A DNA stretch of 64,000 bases from Chitinophaga ginsengisoli (GCF_003014595.1 NZ_PYGK01000002.1:62001-126000), one strand, 5' to 3'. Positions 19,699 to 29,042 are shown, numbered from the stretch's first letter. Notes: generated by a model from the letters alone, not told the origin. Numbers and translations: made by a program.

Positions 19699-19895
19699 TC
19701 GCCAGATGCCGGGCGATCATTACGATAAGCGCGTTATAAAAAAGTTAACTCCCTTGCAAAAGTAAACCGCTATCGCTTTCTTTGCACGTCGTTTATCACC
19801 TGCATGGAAATCGAATCCTATGCACAATTGCATATCTCGCGACTGCGATGACGACCGGATATGCCATTTCTTTAAGCATTACATCTAATCGCACT

Positions 19896-20693
19896 ATGAA
19901 ACAAACTATTCTTGTAACCGGCGGCACAGGCACACTTGGAAAACAGGTTGTGAAACAACTGATTGATAAAGAATATACACCAATTGTTTTCACGTCGAAA
20001 GAAAATGCCATTATTGAGAAAGGAGCAATGCCAGCTGTTGGGAATTTAGCGCTGAATACAGGTTTACATGAAGCGACCCTCAATGCAGACACCATTATCC
20101 ATTGCGCAAGCAATCCCCGCAATGCTGCCGAGGTAGACATTCAGGGTACTGCAAACCTGCTTGCTTCAATACCATCACACAAATCACCCCACATCATTTA
20201 TATATCAATATGCGGAGTAGACAAAAGTAATTACGCATATTACCAAAATAAACTGGCGACTGAAAAACTAATAGCAGCATCCAGGTTTCCATACACGGTT
20301 CTCCGGATAACGCAGTTTCATGACTTTATTCTACACCGCATGCTGACACCCGGTCTGAATGAACAGGAATCATTTATCGAGCTGCCGGACAATACGTCTT
20401 TCCAGCCGATAGATATCCGGGATGTAGCTACTTATATTGCTGACAGGATTGACGAAAGACCGCAAGGAGCCTGTTTAACAATCGGAGGGCCTGAAATCTT
20501 CACAATTCGGCAGCTGGCCACAACTTACCTGGAATATACTGGAAAAGAATACGCCATCAGAGAGTCGTCAGCCCAAAGCGATTTCCTTAATATTTTCAGG
20601 TCCGGCATCAACCTGACTCCTGAGAATAAAACAGGAGCAATAACATGGTCAACATATCTGCGCAATACCCTTCAAGAGCCGCAACAATCCTGA
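19896..20693 (+). CDS. NmrA-like NAD(P)-binding reductase
   Basis: A 265-residue cytosolic atypical short-chain dehydrogenase. The Rossmann nucleotide site is VTGGTGTLGKQVV at residues ~6-18. YYQNKLATEKL near residue 115 carries the Tyr-x-x-x-Lys-like pair, and FQPIDIRDVATYIADR matches the NmrA/NAD(P)H-binding family. It probably acts as an NADPH-dependent reductase or redox sensor. The ATG at 19896 is used because the family sequence starts MKQTILVTGG; an upstream extension to 19782 is not conserved in character. A 25-bp gap separates it from the next gene, suggesting cotranscription. Confidence 0.85.
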   Translation: MKQTILVTGGTGTLGKQVVKQLIDKEYTPIVFTSKENAIIEKGAMPAVGNLALNTGLHEATLNADTIIHCASNPRNAAEVDIQGTANLLASIPSHKSPHIIYISICGVDKSNYAYYQNKLATEKLIAASRFPYTVLRITQFHDFILHRMLTPGLNEQESFIELPDNTSFQPIDIRDVATYIADRIDERPQGACLTIGGPEIFTIRQLATTYLEYTGKEYAIRESSAQSDFLNIFRSGINLTPENKTGAITWSTYLRNTLQEPQQS

Positions 20694-20718
20694 TAGAATA
20701 CGATTCAACAAGTGATTT

Positions 20719-21594
20719 ATGAAATATATTACTGCCGGCATTGCAGCATTGTTATGCACCATCCTATCCTCATCAGGGTATGAGTTGGCTATGAAAATTG
20801 AACATGTTCAGACGGTCGACTCCCTGGGTGCCTGCCAGGGTATTTCTTACCAGCATGGCAAATTTTTCCTGTACGGAGACCGGGAAATAGGGATAGTCAG
20901 GGAGTATACCCTGCTGGGCGATAGTCTTGTTTATGCGAACAGGGAAATGAAACTGACCCTCCATGACACAGATGTGATCAATCATCCGACCGGTTTTGCC
21001 TATCATGACGGTTCGCCTTTCTTCGTCGGCAACAGCATCCGGCTTAATAAGGAGGGCACCCGCTGGCGCGCTGTGATCTACTGTGTGGACTGGAAAGGAC
21101 TGCAACGAACGGGTACCCTCGATGGCAACCTGCTCAATACGATCGAGGACGATGCCTGTATCCAGGGGACGCGACCTGAATATGTACAGTACAATAAAAA
21201 ATGGTATGTAGCCACTGCAGACTATGGCGACAAAGGGAATGAAGTGCGGTTATATGATCCGGCGGCATTGCAAAAGGCACAGAAGACCTCAGACAAAGGT
21301 GTTTTGTATAAGAAGTTCACCTGTACACCCTGGGTACAGAACCTTTACTGGATGGCGGATAAAGGATGGTTGGTGCTAATCCAGAACCAGATCGAAGGAC
21401 GGAAATGGCGGTTTACCTATGTAGATCTCGCCGCCAGCATCGCTTCCGGCAAGCAAGAGACTGTGAAGGTGGTCGATATCGACGGGCGGGAAGATGAGCT
21501 GGAGGGATTTACCTTCCTGCCTGGTTACGGAAAGGGGATCGCGGTAAGCTCTTCCCGCCACAATAATGTGAACAGGATGAATATTTCCTGGTAG
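20719..21594 (+). CDS. Exported propeller-like protein of unknown function
   Basis: A 291-residue protein with a signal sequence (~1-20). The rest has repeated Gly/Asp-turn strands (SLGACQGISYQHGKFFLYGDRE, GRWRFTYVD-type strands, EDELEGFTFLPGYGKGIAVSSS) as expected for a beta-propeller that binds sugars or lactones. No named family is recognised with certainty, though the DDELEGFTF-like element recalls phytase/esterase-like propellers. It follows the NmrA-like gene closely and could be its operon partner. Confidence 0.65.
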   Translation: MKYITAGIAALLCTILSSSGYELAMKIEHVQTVDSLGACQGISYQHGKFFLYGDREIGIVREYTLLGDSLVYANREMKLTLHDTDVINHPTGFAYHDGSPFFVGNSIRLNKEGTRWRAVIYCVDWKGLQRTGTLDGNLLNTIEDDACIQGTRPEYVQYNKKWYVATADYGDKGNEVRLYDPAALQKAQKTSDKGVLYKKFTCTPWVQNLYWMADKGWLVLIQNQIEGRKWRFTYVDLAASIASGKQETVKVVDIDGREDELEGFTFLPGYGKGIAVSSSRHNNVNRMNISW

Positions 21595-21683
21595 TGCGCC
21601 CGATTTAGCTACAACTTCCCGCGATTCTACTACTCATATAAAAGTCTCTTCATCGAATTTTGACTTGCAAAATCAAACATACT

Positions 21684-22688
21684 ATGATAAAGCAAGTGAA
21701 ATTAGGTAGCCAGGGACTTACCGTGCCAACAATCGGATTAGGCTGTATGGGCATGACCACCTTCGGTCAGAACGATACTTATGGAAAGGCCGATGAGAAA
21801 GAATCCATTGCCACCATTCACCGCTCCTTCGAACTGGGTGGTAATTTTCTGGATACAGCAGATCTTTATGGTCCATTGAAGAATGAGCGATTGATTGCCA
21901 AAGCTATCCAGGGTAATAGGGACAAATATATTATTGCCTCCAAATTTGGATATGAAGTAGATGATCAGGAACAGCTTACCGGTGCAATAAATGGCAGCAA
22001 GAATTACGTAAAGAAGGCTGTGGAACGGTCACTGAAAAACCTCAATACCGACTATATTGACCTCTATTACTTACACCGCCTGGACACCAACACGCCCATT
22101 GAAGAAACAGTAGCAGCAATGGCGGAACTCGTCACAGAAGGTAAAGTACGATATATAGGACTTTCAGAAGTTGGTTCCAATACCATCAGGAAAGCGCATG
22201 CAATTCATCCATTAACGGCTATACAAACCGAATATTCGCTATTCGAGAGAGAAGTAGAGCGACTGGGTATACTGAACACATTAAACGAGCTGGGTATTGG
22301 CTTTGTCGCCTATTCGCCCCTCGGCCGGGGTTTTGTATCGGGAGATTTTAAAAAACCGGAGGATATACCAGAGACCGACTTCAGACGTTATCTGCCACGT
22401 TTCCAGGGAGAACAATTCTATAAAAATATCGATCTGCTGGCGAAAATTGAAGCCGTAGCCAAAGCAAAACAAGTTACGACATCGCAGCTTACTATTGCCT
22501 GGGTAATCGCGAAAGGTTACGTGCCAATCCCCGGCACAAAGCGGGTAAAATACATTGAACAGAATATCGCGGCGGCCAATATCACACTGACAGCCGAAGA
22601 TCTCAGCCTGCTGGAAAGTATCATTCCAATTGATGCCGAGACAGGCGCCAGGATGCATGAACAAGGAATGCAACAGGTGAACCTTTAA
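21684..22688 (+). CDS. Aldo/keto reductase
   Basis: A 334-residue NADPH-dependent oxidoreductase, AKR superfamily, of the YajO/AKR13-like group. The catalytic tetrad is visible: Asp and Tyr in DTADLYG (~residues 53-59), Lys in ASKFGYE (~84) and His in YYLHRLD (~125). The C-terminal phosphate-binding segment VPIPGTKRVKYIEQN confers NADP preference. It is a TIM-barrel, cytosolic enzyme; the carbonyl substrate is unknown. The ATG at 21684 is preferred to the opening at 21660. An AraC-type regulator follows on the same strand beyond a perfect terminator and could control it. Confidence 0.92.
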   Translation: MIKQVKLGSQGLTVPTIGLGCMGMTTFGQNDTYGKADEKESIATIHRSFELGGNFLDTADLYGPLKNERLIAKAIQGNRDKYIIASKFGYEVDDQEQLTGAINGSKNYVKKAVERSLKNLNTDYIDLYYLHRLDTNTPIEETVAAMAELVTEGKVRYIGLSEVGSNTIRKAHAIHPLTAIQTEYSLFEREVERLGILNTLNELGIGFVAYSPLGRGFVSGDFKKPEDIPETDFRRYLPRFQGEQFYKNIDLLAKIEAVAKAKQVTTSQLTIAWVIAKGYVPIPGTKRVKYIEQNIAAANITLTAEDLSLLESIIPIDAETGARMHEQGMQQVNL

Positions 22689-22695
22689 AACCATT

Positions 22696-22729
22696 GGCGG
22701 GTAGTAACTAGTTACAACCCGCCATTTTT
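22696..22729 (+). terminator. Rho-independent terminator after aldo/keto reductase
   Basis: A 28-bp almost perfect palindrome, GGCGGGTAGTAACT followed by AGTTACAACCCGCC (22696-22723), and then ATTTTT. It begins 8 bp after the stop codon. Confidence 0.9.
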
Positions 22730-22730
22730 G

Positions 22731-22738
22731 TAACTTTG
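22731..22738 (+). promoter_or_regulatory. Consensus -7 box next to AraC start codon
   Basis: TAACTTTG fits the Bacteroidota TAnnTTTG -7 element exactly and lies only 4 bp before the ATG at 22743. Transcription would begin at or inside the start codon, implying a leaderless or near-leaderless mRNA. No clear -33 TTTG is seen. Confidence 0.4.
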
Positions 22739-22742
22739 TGCT

Positions 22743-23654
22743 ATGAAGCATACGCCGTATCATATCAGGTCCATTTCAGCCTATCATACCCTTTACCAAC
22801 TGGCTAAACCGCTACATCCCCTGGTAAGCGTGATCAATTATGCTGACTTCAAAATACTGGATGCCGAAGTGCCGGACACCATCATGTACGACATCTACTC
22901 CATTAATCTAAAAAAGAACTTCGACGGCAAAGTCAAATATGGCCAGCAATACTATGACTTTGACGAAGGTGTGATGACCTTTTATGCACCCGGGCAAGTG
23001 CTGCATATAGAGAACAGCGGTACAAGGATACCTGATGGCTATTCACTTATTATTCATCCAGATTTTCTTCAGGGCAACAGCTTAGGAAAAAAGATCCATG
23101 AATATGGCTTTTTTAGCTATGCGACAAATGAGGCGCTACATTTATCAGAACGTGAAGAGGAAATTGTAGAAGGCATCTATGAAAATCTGCGTCATGAAAT
23201 CGGTTCCTCAACAGACGTGCACACACAAGATGTAGTGCTGTCGCATATAGACTTGCTGCTCAGCTATAGCAACCGCTTCTACAACCGCCAGTTCATCACA
23301 AGAAAAACGGCAAACAATACTCTATTAGTCCAATTGGAAACCCTGTTAAACGACTACTTTGAAAGTGGGGAAATAATGAAGTCAGGGCTACCTAATGTCC
23401 AATACCTCGCCCGGCAGCTAAATGTCAGTGCCAGCTATCTCGGCGACATGCTCCGTTACCATACAGGCATGAACACCCAGCAACACATCCATAACAAAAT
23501 AATTGAGAAAGCAAAAGAACTGTTAAGCACAACTAATAAAAGCGTAGCAGAGATTGCCTATCAGATCGGCTTCGAACATCCACAATCGTTCAATAAACTT
23601 TTCAAAAGCAAGACCAATCAATCCCCTTTACAATACCGCCAATCTTTCTCCTGA
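22743..23654 (+). CDS. AraC-family transcriptional regulator
   Basis: A 303-residue regulator. Residues ~5-170 are a cupin-like sensing domain (PLHPLVSVINYADF at ~20-33); residues ~200-300 form the double helix-turn-helix, with ARQLNVSASYLGDMLRYHTG as the first HTH and VAEIAYQIGFEHPQSFNKLFK as the conserved second. It probably binds a small organic ligand. The neighbouring aldo/keto reductase is the obvious candidate target, although the genes are tandem rather than divergent. See the unusual proximity of the -7 box to the start codon. Confidence 0.92.
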   Translation: MKHTPYHIRSISAYHTLYQLAKPLHPLVSVINYADFKILDAEVPDTIMYDIYSINLKKNFDGKVKYGQQYYDFDEGVMTFYAPGQVLHIENSGTRIPDGYSLIIHPDFLQGNSLGKKIHEYGFFSYATNEALHLSEREEEIVEGIYENLRHEIGSSTDVHTQDVVLSHIDLLLSYSNRFYNRQFITRKTANNTLLVQLETLLNDYFESGEIMKSGLPNVQYLARQLNVSASYLGDMLRYHTGMNTQQHIHNKIIEKAKELLSTTNKSVAEIAYQIGFEHPQSFNKLFKSKTNQSPLQYRQSFS

Positions 23655-23802
23655 CAGATAGCCCCAAAATATCCCGCGCGTACCCAAAAATATGTTATAG
23701 ATTTGAGTTGATTGTTTATGTAATGTCTTAGGGAATGTCTAAAAATCGGCTATCCTTGAAGTGTATACATAATTCTCATGCACTTACCTGTTTTATATCA
23801 TA

Positions 23803-23830
23803 GTTTAAGTGATCTTGTTTAAGCGATCTT
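23803..23830 (+). repeat. Tandem 14-bp direct repeat upstream of thioredoxin-like gene
   Basis: GTTTAAGTGATCTT (23803-23816) is immediately repeated as GTTTAAGCGATCTT (23817-23830), 13 of 14 bases identical, 35 bp before the ATG of the next gene. The second copy runs into CTTTG, a possible -7 box, so this may be a promoter-overlapping operator. Confidence 0.55.
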
Positions 23831-23865
23831 TGCATCCACACTGATAACAACGGAAACTGACTAAA

Positions 23866-24444
23866 ATGGACTTTGTAAATTATGAACAGTATTTCCAATC
23901 TATATTAAACGGAGAGATCACCAATGCGCCATATGACAGTCCGGCCTATATGAATTATACGAAGCTGAATTGGACGCGTCAGCAACGCTGGTTGAAAACC
24001 GGTGAGATGAATGCTGATCTCATAAAACTCGTGATGCAGATAAAGCAGCCGCAACACTGGATAGTGATCACGGAACCATGGTGTGGAGATGCCGCGCATA
24101 TACTACCCTTCATTCATAAACTCAGCCAGCTTAATCCGCTTATTACGCTGGATATACAGTTACGCGACGCTGCGCCTTATCTCATCGAGAACTATCTGAC
24201 CGGTGCGAACAAGTCTAAATCCATCCCCAAGCTGATAGTACGCAATAGTGAAGAGCAGGACCTGATAATATGGGGACCAAGGCCCCAGGAGAATCAGGAG
24301 CTTTTCGAACAGATGAAAGGCGATAAAAGAGATATGGAGGAGATAAAACTACTGTTACAGAAATGGTATAATGACGATAAAGGCAGAACATTGCAACATG
24401 AGTTGCTGGAAGCTTTAACGCCTGTATTCGCACATATGCAGTGA
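23866..24444 (+). CDS. Thioredoxin-family protein (CGDA-type)
   Basis: A 192-residue cytosolic thioredoxin-fold protein of the family often annotated 'thioredoxin family protein' in Bacteroidota. The redox site is WCGDAAH (Cys near residue 74), where the second Cys of CxxC is replaced by Ala, so it cannot form the usual active-site disulfide. ITEPWCGDAAHILPFI and KSIPKLIV (cis-proline) match the family. The role may be that of a monothiol reductase or chaperone-like factor. Confidence 0.82.
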   Translation: MDFVNYEQYFQSILNGEITNAPYDSPAYMNYTKLNWTRQQRWLKTGEMNADLIKLVMQIKQPQHWIVITEPWCGDAAHILPFIHKLSQLNPLITLDIQLRDAAPYLIENYLTGANKSKSIPKLIVRNSEEQDLIIWGPRPQENQELFEQMKGDKRDMEEIKLLLQKWYNDDKGRTLQHELLEALTPVFAHMQ

Positions 24445-24683
24445 CAACTATTCGGGGGGCACGCATCTCTCCCCGAATACCTCCTATCATGATGCTTTAT
24501 CAAAAAAACTTACAAAATTTGTCTTTCTACCCTACCCTCACTAATAGCCCATTTGTTATATCCATCCGTCTTTCCTGACCCGGGTATAAATATAGTCAAC
24601 GAGTCATAGATGGGTTTATAGTCTTAACTAAAATAAGTATATTTCGATTCTAAACGCAGTCCCGGTCCTTAGAGTTTCCTTAA

Positions 24684-27600
24684 ATGTTAACTAATAAAAG
24701 TTCTCAGCCTGTGAATGTAGCTACTGCAATGGCTACATCCAATTCTAACACTTCAGGTATATCCATGCCTGCGGTTCATCCTTATCAAAAAAAGGCGGTT
24801 GAGAAAGGCGACAAACAGGAAACTCCCGCTCAGACGTACGATATAGAAAGCGCTACAACAGTTGAACCATTTCAGTTAAAACCTGATAGAACAGGACTGC
24901 CGGCGGATAGCCATCAGCCCCTGTCGTTTGCAACTGTGCAGGGGGACCATGTCGTGCAGCGGGTTATTAAATCAAAAGATCTGGCGGGCTTTTTACAGGA
25001 GCAGATCGAACTTCAGCATAATGAGGGAATTGGTAAAAGCAGCAAGGGTAAAGGAACGCCCATCTCTCCACAGGAAAGTACGGGCAGTGGAAAGCCTAAA
25101 GCCCCGGAACCATCAGTAGAAGGTCCCAGGGAAAGTACTAAAGATAAAGGCAAGGAACCCGAAGAGGCTCCTCCAAAATATACTACGCTGGGATTTGAAC
25201 ATGAGTTTGCGCAGATGACCGACGGACCTTTGAGGGGTGTTTCGCATCTGGAACTGGCTACGTCAGACATGCGCATGCCACTCACCAATCTGCCCTTTGT
25301 AATAGAAACGGATGCGGGGAATGAGGTTGAACTGGTGAGTCCTCCGTTTTTGTTTGAAACCCATCCCGAAATTCCCATCCCCGACCCTGAAGAGGTAGCA
25401 TTCGTAGACCATATGTTGGAAATGGCGCTGCGTACTCATACACGCCAGGACGGTTCAACCACCCTCACAACTTTCATGCAGGCATTCGGGGCCGCCTATG
25501 GCTTTACCTTTGATTGGAAGGTGAACAAAAAACAGCAGGTGGAACTGGAACCCAAAAACATGACCTATAACACCGATGCGTCCATTTATAAGGGAATCAT
25601 AAAAAGTGGGGTCCATGCGTTTAGTACTGCTACTTTAGGCAATATACACATCGGTCCCGGTGTGAAAGGTGTAACCGGCGGCATGGCGTCAGACGAATTA
25701 GACAAAATTGATAAGGAAGAGCTGGCAAAGAGTGGAGGTAACGCAACTGGCGCCGTTGTTAGCCAGGCGAATCTGGCCACTGATGCTCGCGTGATTGAAA
25801 TGATGCGGCAACTGGGAACTGAGCGCGGTGAGCAGGTTGAAACCTACCTGACAGCCCTTAGCGACCATTTCCGGCAAAAGCTGTTGTTTAGAACTTTCGG
25901 GAATAAACGTGAGGGTATGGAGGCCCTGCTGGACGGTCTTTTGATCCTGAGCAGGCAGGTGGAAGCGTTGTATAGTAAATCCGGGATGTGGCGTATGAGA
26001 GACAGAAGGGATCATTTTAAGACGCAGATGAAAAACTATATGTCCATGCTCGCGGAGCCCGATCTGAGTCAGGGAGAAACAGTGAAGGTGGCTGGAAACC
26101 TGGCAAAACTGCTTGCCGATTCAGCAAAAGAATTGGGAGAGCCTTACCAGGGAAGTACACTGACGGTAACCACCACTCTGGAAGACCGGGAGAAAGGCGT
26201 AAAAGAAACCCGGGAAGAAGTCACACTCGATGTATTTGGCCAGCAATTAGTGCACCAGCTAAAGACATTGCCAGAGTTGGGTTCCGGATCGCCAAGCCTG
26301 CGTATGTTTTTAGGCATGCTTGCCCGCACCCTTGCGGGACAGTTGGCAGTACCCGCACAGAAGAAACTGAAGGAAGCACAGGAGAAACGTTTCAAATCCG
26401 ATATCTATAAAAACCGCATGAACGAAAACGTAATAGGTGTAGAGGCCTCACTCACCAGCCGTGTGAAGGACCTGGACCAGGCATGGGTGAAAGATAATAT
26501 CATCAACGTAGGTACCGGCATACTGGAGCCGGAAGATTGGCAGGAAGTCGTAAAACTGTTGGGTAAAGGCAGCGATTTCAGGCGAAACATGGAAATCGAA
26601 ATCCCAAGTCCTGAACCTAAGAAGGGCGTAGCAGATGAAACGTTCAAAAAACTGACCCAATACCGGGGCAAACTGGGAAAACAGGTACTGGACACCATGG
26701 ATACCGTTCTCAAATACATCAACACGAAAAAACTCACAACAGATAATCCGGATAACAGTCCCATCGCTCCCAAAAAGACGCCCAACTTTATGGGTCACGA
26801 TGCCTCGTTTATAGACCCGCGGCAGGACACCTTCCTGGACACCGATCGGATACAGCTGCCCCAATATTGGCCTAATCGCCGTTTACACGTGCTGGAGATA
26901 CGCTGGAGATCGACCGAACAATTGAGAAAACTGAGGACCTTTTATGAATCGGGGTTTGCACCACAAGTAAGGGAGCGATACATACACCGGCCCACCGGGG
27001 TGGGCAATGAGCTGTGGACAGCGTTCCTGCAGGAAATAAACCAGGTGGAGCGCCAGCCAGTTGACGACAGACCATACGCCTACGGTAACATGTACGCTAG
27101 CGTGGCGGAGGAAAACAAAAAAGCCCAAACGGCACCTTCAACCAGCAGCGCGAAAAAAGAAGAAAAGCGCAGCTTTGCCGCAGATGAATTTGACCTGATT
27201 GAAAATGTCGGAGGTGGAGACTGCCTGTTCCACGCATTGGCCGGTGAAGACCTGGATGCCGAGGACGTACTCCAAGAAAGAGCACAGATAGCTGAAGTAA
27301 GAACCGGCATGGTTGGCAATATCAACAGGAATGCCCACGCAATAGTAACAGCCCTTTACCAGACCGGCGTAGTAAATGACGATGATCTGCGCTTCCTGAT
27401 GGAAGGCCGGCATGCTATTCCTCACAACGTGTTAGCAGCCATGCAACGCATCCCAGGCATTTATGCCGGGGATGAGGAAATACAGCAATGGTGCATGCAC
27501 GGTGAAGGAAACCGCACCGTCTTTGTGATCGACATTAACGGCACGCTGACACGCTTCGACAACACCGGACCACACCCTGTACCCTACACCCCATTAACCC

Positions 27601-27740
27601 GTACGGCGGTATTGACGAATGGTATGCAGACTTCTACCGTGACACTTTTTAAAACGCCGAATCATTGGCGGCAGGTGACCGCTATAAGAGGCGTAGTGCC
27701 ACCACCTCCCGTGGATGATAGCACCAGTAAATCCGAGTAG
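24684..27740 (+). CDS. Putative injected effector: amidoligase-like plus OTU-like domains
   Basis: A 1018-residue protein without signal peptide. Residues 1-100 are polar and disordered with short marks seen in N-termini of Bacteroidota contractile-injection cargo (SMPAVHPYQKK, EPFQLKP, VVQRV). After a Pro/Lys/Glu-rich linker (~115-165), residues ~168-330 and ~733-745 carry motifs of the amidoligase (glutamine-synthetase-fold) superfamily: GFEHEF at 170, ETDAGNEVELVSPP at 208, NIHIGPG at 320 and HVLEIRWRS at 735; a long helical insert lies between. Residues ~838-998 look like an OTU-type cysteine protease: GGDCLFHAL with Asp846-Cys847, and NHW with His994. No adjacent immunity or injection-system structural gene is visible. 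Domain calls are by eye. Confidence 0.6.
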   Translation: MLTNKSSQPVNVATAMATSNSNTSGISMPAVHPYQKKAVEKGDKQETPAQTYDIESATTVEPFQLKPDRTGLPADSHQPLSFATVQGDHVVQRVIKSKDLAGFLQEQIELQHNEGIGKSSKGKGTPISPQESTGSGKPKAPEPSVEGPRESTKDKGKEPEEAPPKYTTLGFEHEFAQMTDGPLRGVSHLELATSDMRMPLTNLPFVIETDAGNEVELVSPPFLFETHPEIPIPDPEEVAFVDHMLEMALRTHTRQDGSTTLTTFMQAFGAAYGFTFDWKVNKKQQVELEPKNMTYNTDASIYKGIIKSGVHAFSTATLGNIHIGPGVKGVTGGMASDELDKIDKEELAKSGGNATGAVVSQANLATDARVIEMMRQLGTERGEQVETYLTALSDHFRQKLLFRTFGNKREGMEALLDGLLILSRQVEALYSKSGMWRMRDRRDHFKTQMKNYMSMLAEPDLSQGETVKVAGNLAKLLADSAKELGEPYQGSTLTVTTTLEDREKGVKETREEVTLDVFGQQLVHQLKTLPELGSGSPSLRMFLGMLARTLAGQLAVPAQKKLKEAQEKRFKSDIYKNRMNENVIGVEASLTSRVKDLDQAWVKDNIINVGTGILEPEDWQEVVKLLGKGSDFRRNMEIEIPSPEPKKGVADETFKKLTQYRGKLGKQVLDTMDTVLKYINTKKLTTDNPDNSPIAPKKTPNFMGHDASFIDPRQDTFLDTDRIQLPQYWPNRRLHVLEIRWRSTEQLRKLRTFYESGFAPQVRERYIHRPTGVGNELWTAFLQEINQVERQPVDDRPYAYGNMYASVAEENKKAQTAPSTSSAKKEEKRSFAADEFDLIENVGGGDCLFHALAGEDLDAEDVLQERAQIAEVRTGMVGNINRNAHAIVTALYQTGVVNDDDLRFLMEGRHAIPHNVLAAMQRIPGIYAGDEEIQQWCMHGEGNRTVFVIDINGTLTRFDNTGPHPVPYTPLTRTAVLTNGMQTSTVTLFKTPNHWRQVTAIRGVVPPPPVDDSTSKSE

Positions 27741-27836
27741 TCTTCAATAGATCTCCTGCACTTCCCAGGGAAAAAGATTCAGGTGAGTGAAAAATTTTTC
27801 ACTTATTTTAATCCGGCGATTTCTAAAATTACTGTT

Positions 27837-28916
27837 ATGAAAAAATGTATATTTCATTTCACAACTGTTTTCTTCTTCGCGCTGCTGGTGTTTTCAGTAA
27901 GCGCATGTGGCCAGCAAAAACAAATTTCCAAAGGCACTGTTAAGCGAATAAAGGTTCATGGCAAATTACTGGAAGGAAATCTCAGTGGCGACAGCACCAA
28001 TCGTTATGTATCAGTGTATCTGCCTGCCAGCTATCAAACCAATCCAACAAAACGTTACCCTGTAGTTTACTTCCTTCATGGCTATACGGATGATGATGCA
28101 AAGTATTATGGTTTTAAAAAGCATTGGATGATACTACCGCCCATTTTAGACACCGTTTTTACTGGTGATGCTGCTCATGAAATGATCGTAGTTACACCAG
28201 ATGCTTATACACTTTTCCAGGGGAGCATGTATTCCAATTCTATCACGACAGGAAACTGGGAAGATTTTGTTGCAAAGGAACTGGTAGCTTATATCGACAG
28301 TCATTACCGTACCATCGCCCAAAAAGAAAGCCGCGGTTTGTGCGGTCACTCTATGGGCGGTTATGGCGCATTGCGGATCGGAGAAAAGAACCCTGACGTG
28401 TTTTCAACGGTATACCTGCTTAGTCCCTGTTGCCTGAATTCATTTCCGATACCTGTAGAAGCTATCCCTACGCCTTTTTTACGCGCAGATAGCATTAAAA
28501 CAACAGATGAAATGCAAAAAGCCGATTTCTTTACAAGAATACTCTTTGCATCAGCAGCGGCCTGGTCGCCCAATCCTACAAATCCACCCTTCTATCTTGA
28601 TCTTCCAGTAAAAGATGGAAAACTGCAGCCAACTGTTTTACAAAAATGGGATGCCAACAGGCCATTGAATAATCTGGATCAATACATCTTCAACATTAAA
28701 AAGCTGACCGCCATCGGCTTTGATGCAGGAACAAAAGATGAAGGTATTGCAGAGAGCATTAAAACATTGGACAGCGAGTTGAATAAGTATGGCATCAAAC
28801 ATTCCTTTGAAATTTATGAAGGAGATCACATCAACCGCGTTGCCGAAAGAATCGAAAAGAAAATGTTAAGTTTTTTTTCGGAGAATCTGTTATTTGGGGA
28901 GACCAGAAAGAAATAA
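27837..28916 (+). CDS. Esterase-like alpha/beta hydrolase lipoprotein
   Basis: A 359-residue lipoprotein with signal MKKCIFHF..VFSVSAC (lipobox Cys near residue 23), then an esterase-D/feruloyl-esterase-like alpha/beta hydrolase: YPVVYFLHGYTD (oxyanion region), the nucleophile elbow GHSMGG with Ser near residue 180, and a C-terminal YEGDHINRV providing the His. Probably an outer-membrane or periplasmic carboxylic-ester hydrolase acting on acetylated or feruloylated glycan or similar esters. I chose the ATG at 27837, not the earlier frame opening, because the lipoprotein signal begins there. Confidence 0.85.
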   Translation: MKKCIFHFTTVFFFALLVFSVSACGQQKQISKGTVKRIKVHGKLLEGNLSGDSTNRYVSVYLPASYQTNPTKRYPVVYFLHGYTDDDAKYYGFKKHWMILPPILDTVFTGDAAHEMIVVTPDAYTLFQGSMYSNSITTGNWEDFVAKELVAYIDSHYRTIAQKESRGLCGHSMGGYGALRIGEKNPDVFSTVYLLSPCCLNSFPIPVEAIPTPFLRADSIKTTDEMQKADFFTRILFASAAAWSPNPTNPPFYLDLPVKDGKLQPTVLQKWDANRPLNNLDQYIFNIKKLTAIGFDAGTKDEGIAESIKTLDSELNKYGIKHSFEIYEGDHINRVAERIEKKMLSFFSENLLFGETRKK

Positions 28917-28920
28917 GACA

Positions 28921-29042
28921 TTTACCGTTTAGATACCGCTTTGATACCGCTTTGATACCGCTAATCCTACGTTAATCTTACGTCTATAAACGTAGGATTA
29001 ACGTAGGATTAGCGGTATCAAAGCGGTATCAAGACGGTAAAA
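28921..29042. repeat. 122-bp inverted repeat with 11-nt periodic units
   Basis: The left arm is TTTACCGTTTA, then GATACCGCTTT twice, GATACCGCTAA and two units of the TCCTACGTT/TCTTACGT type (28921-28983). After a short CTATAA-like centre (28984-28989), the right arm (28990-29042) gives the reverse complement with one fewer GATACCGCTTT copy. The whole segment reads in about 11-nt steps. It would form a very stable long hairpin with a bulge where the extra unit lies, five bases after the esterase stop. It may act as a terminator, a mobile REP-like element or a protein-binding array. Confidence 0.8.
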
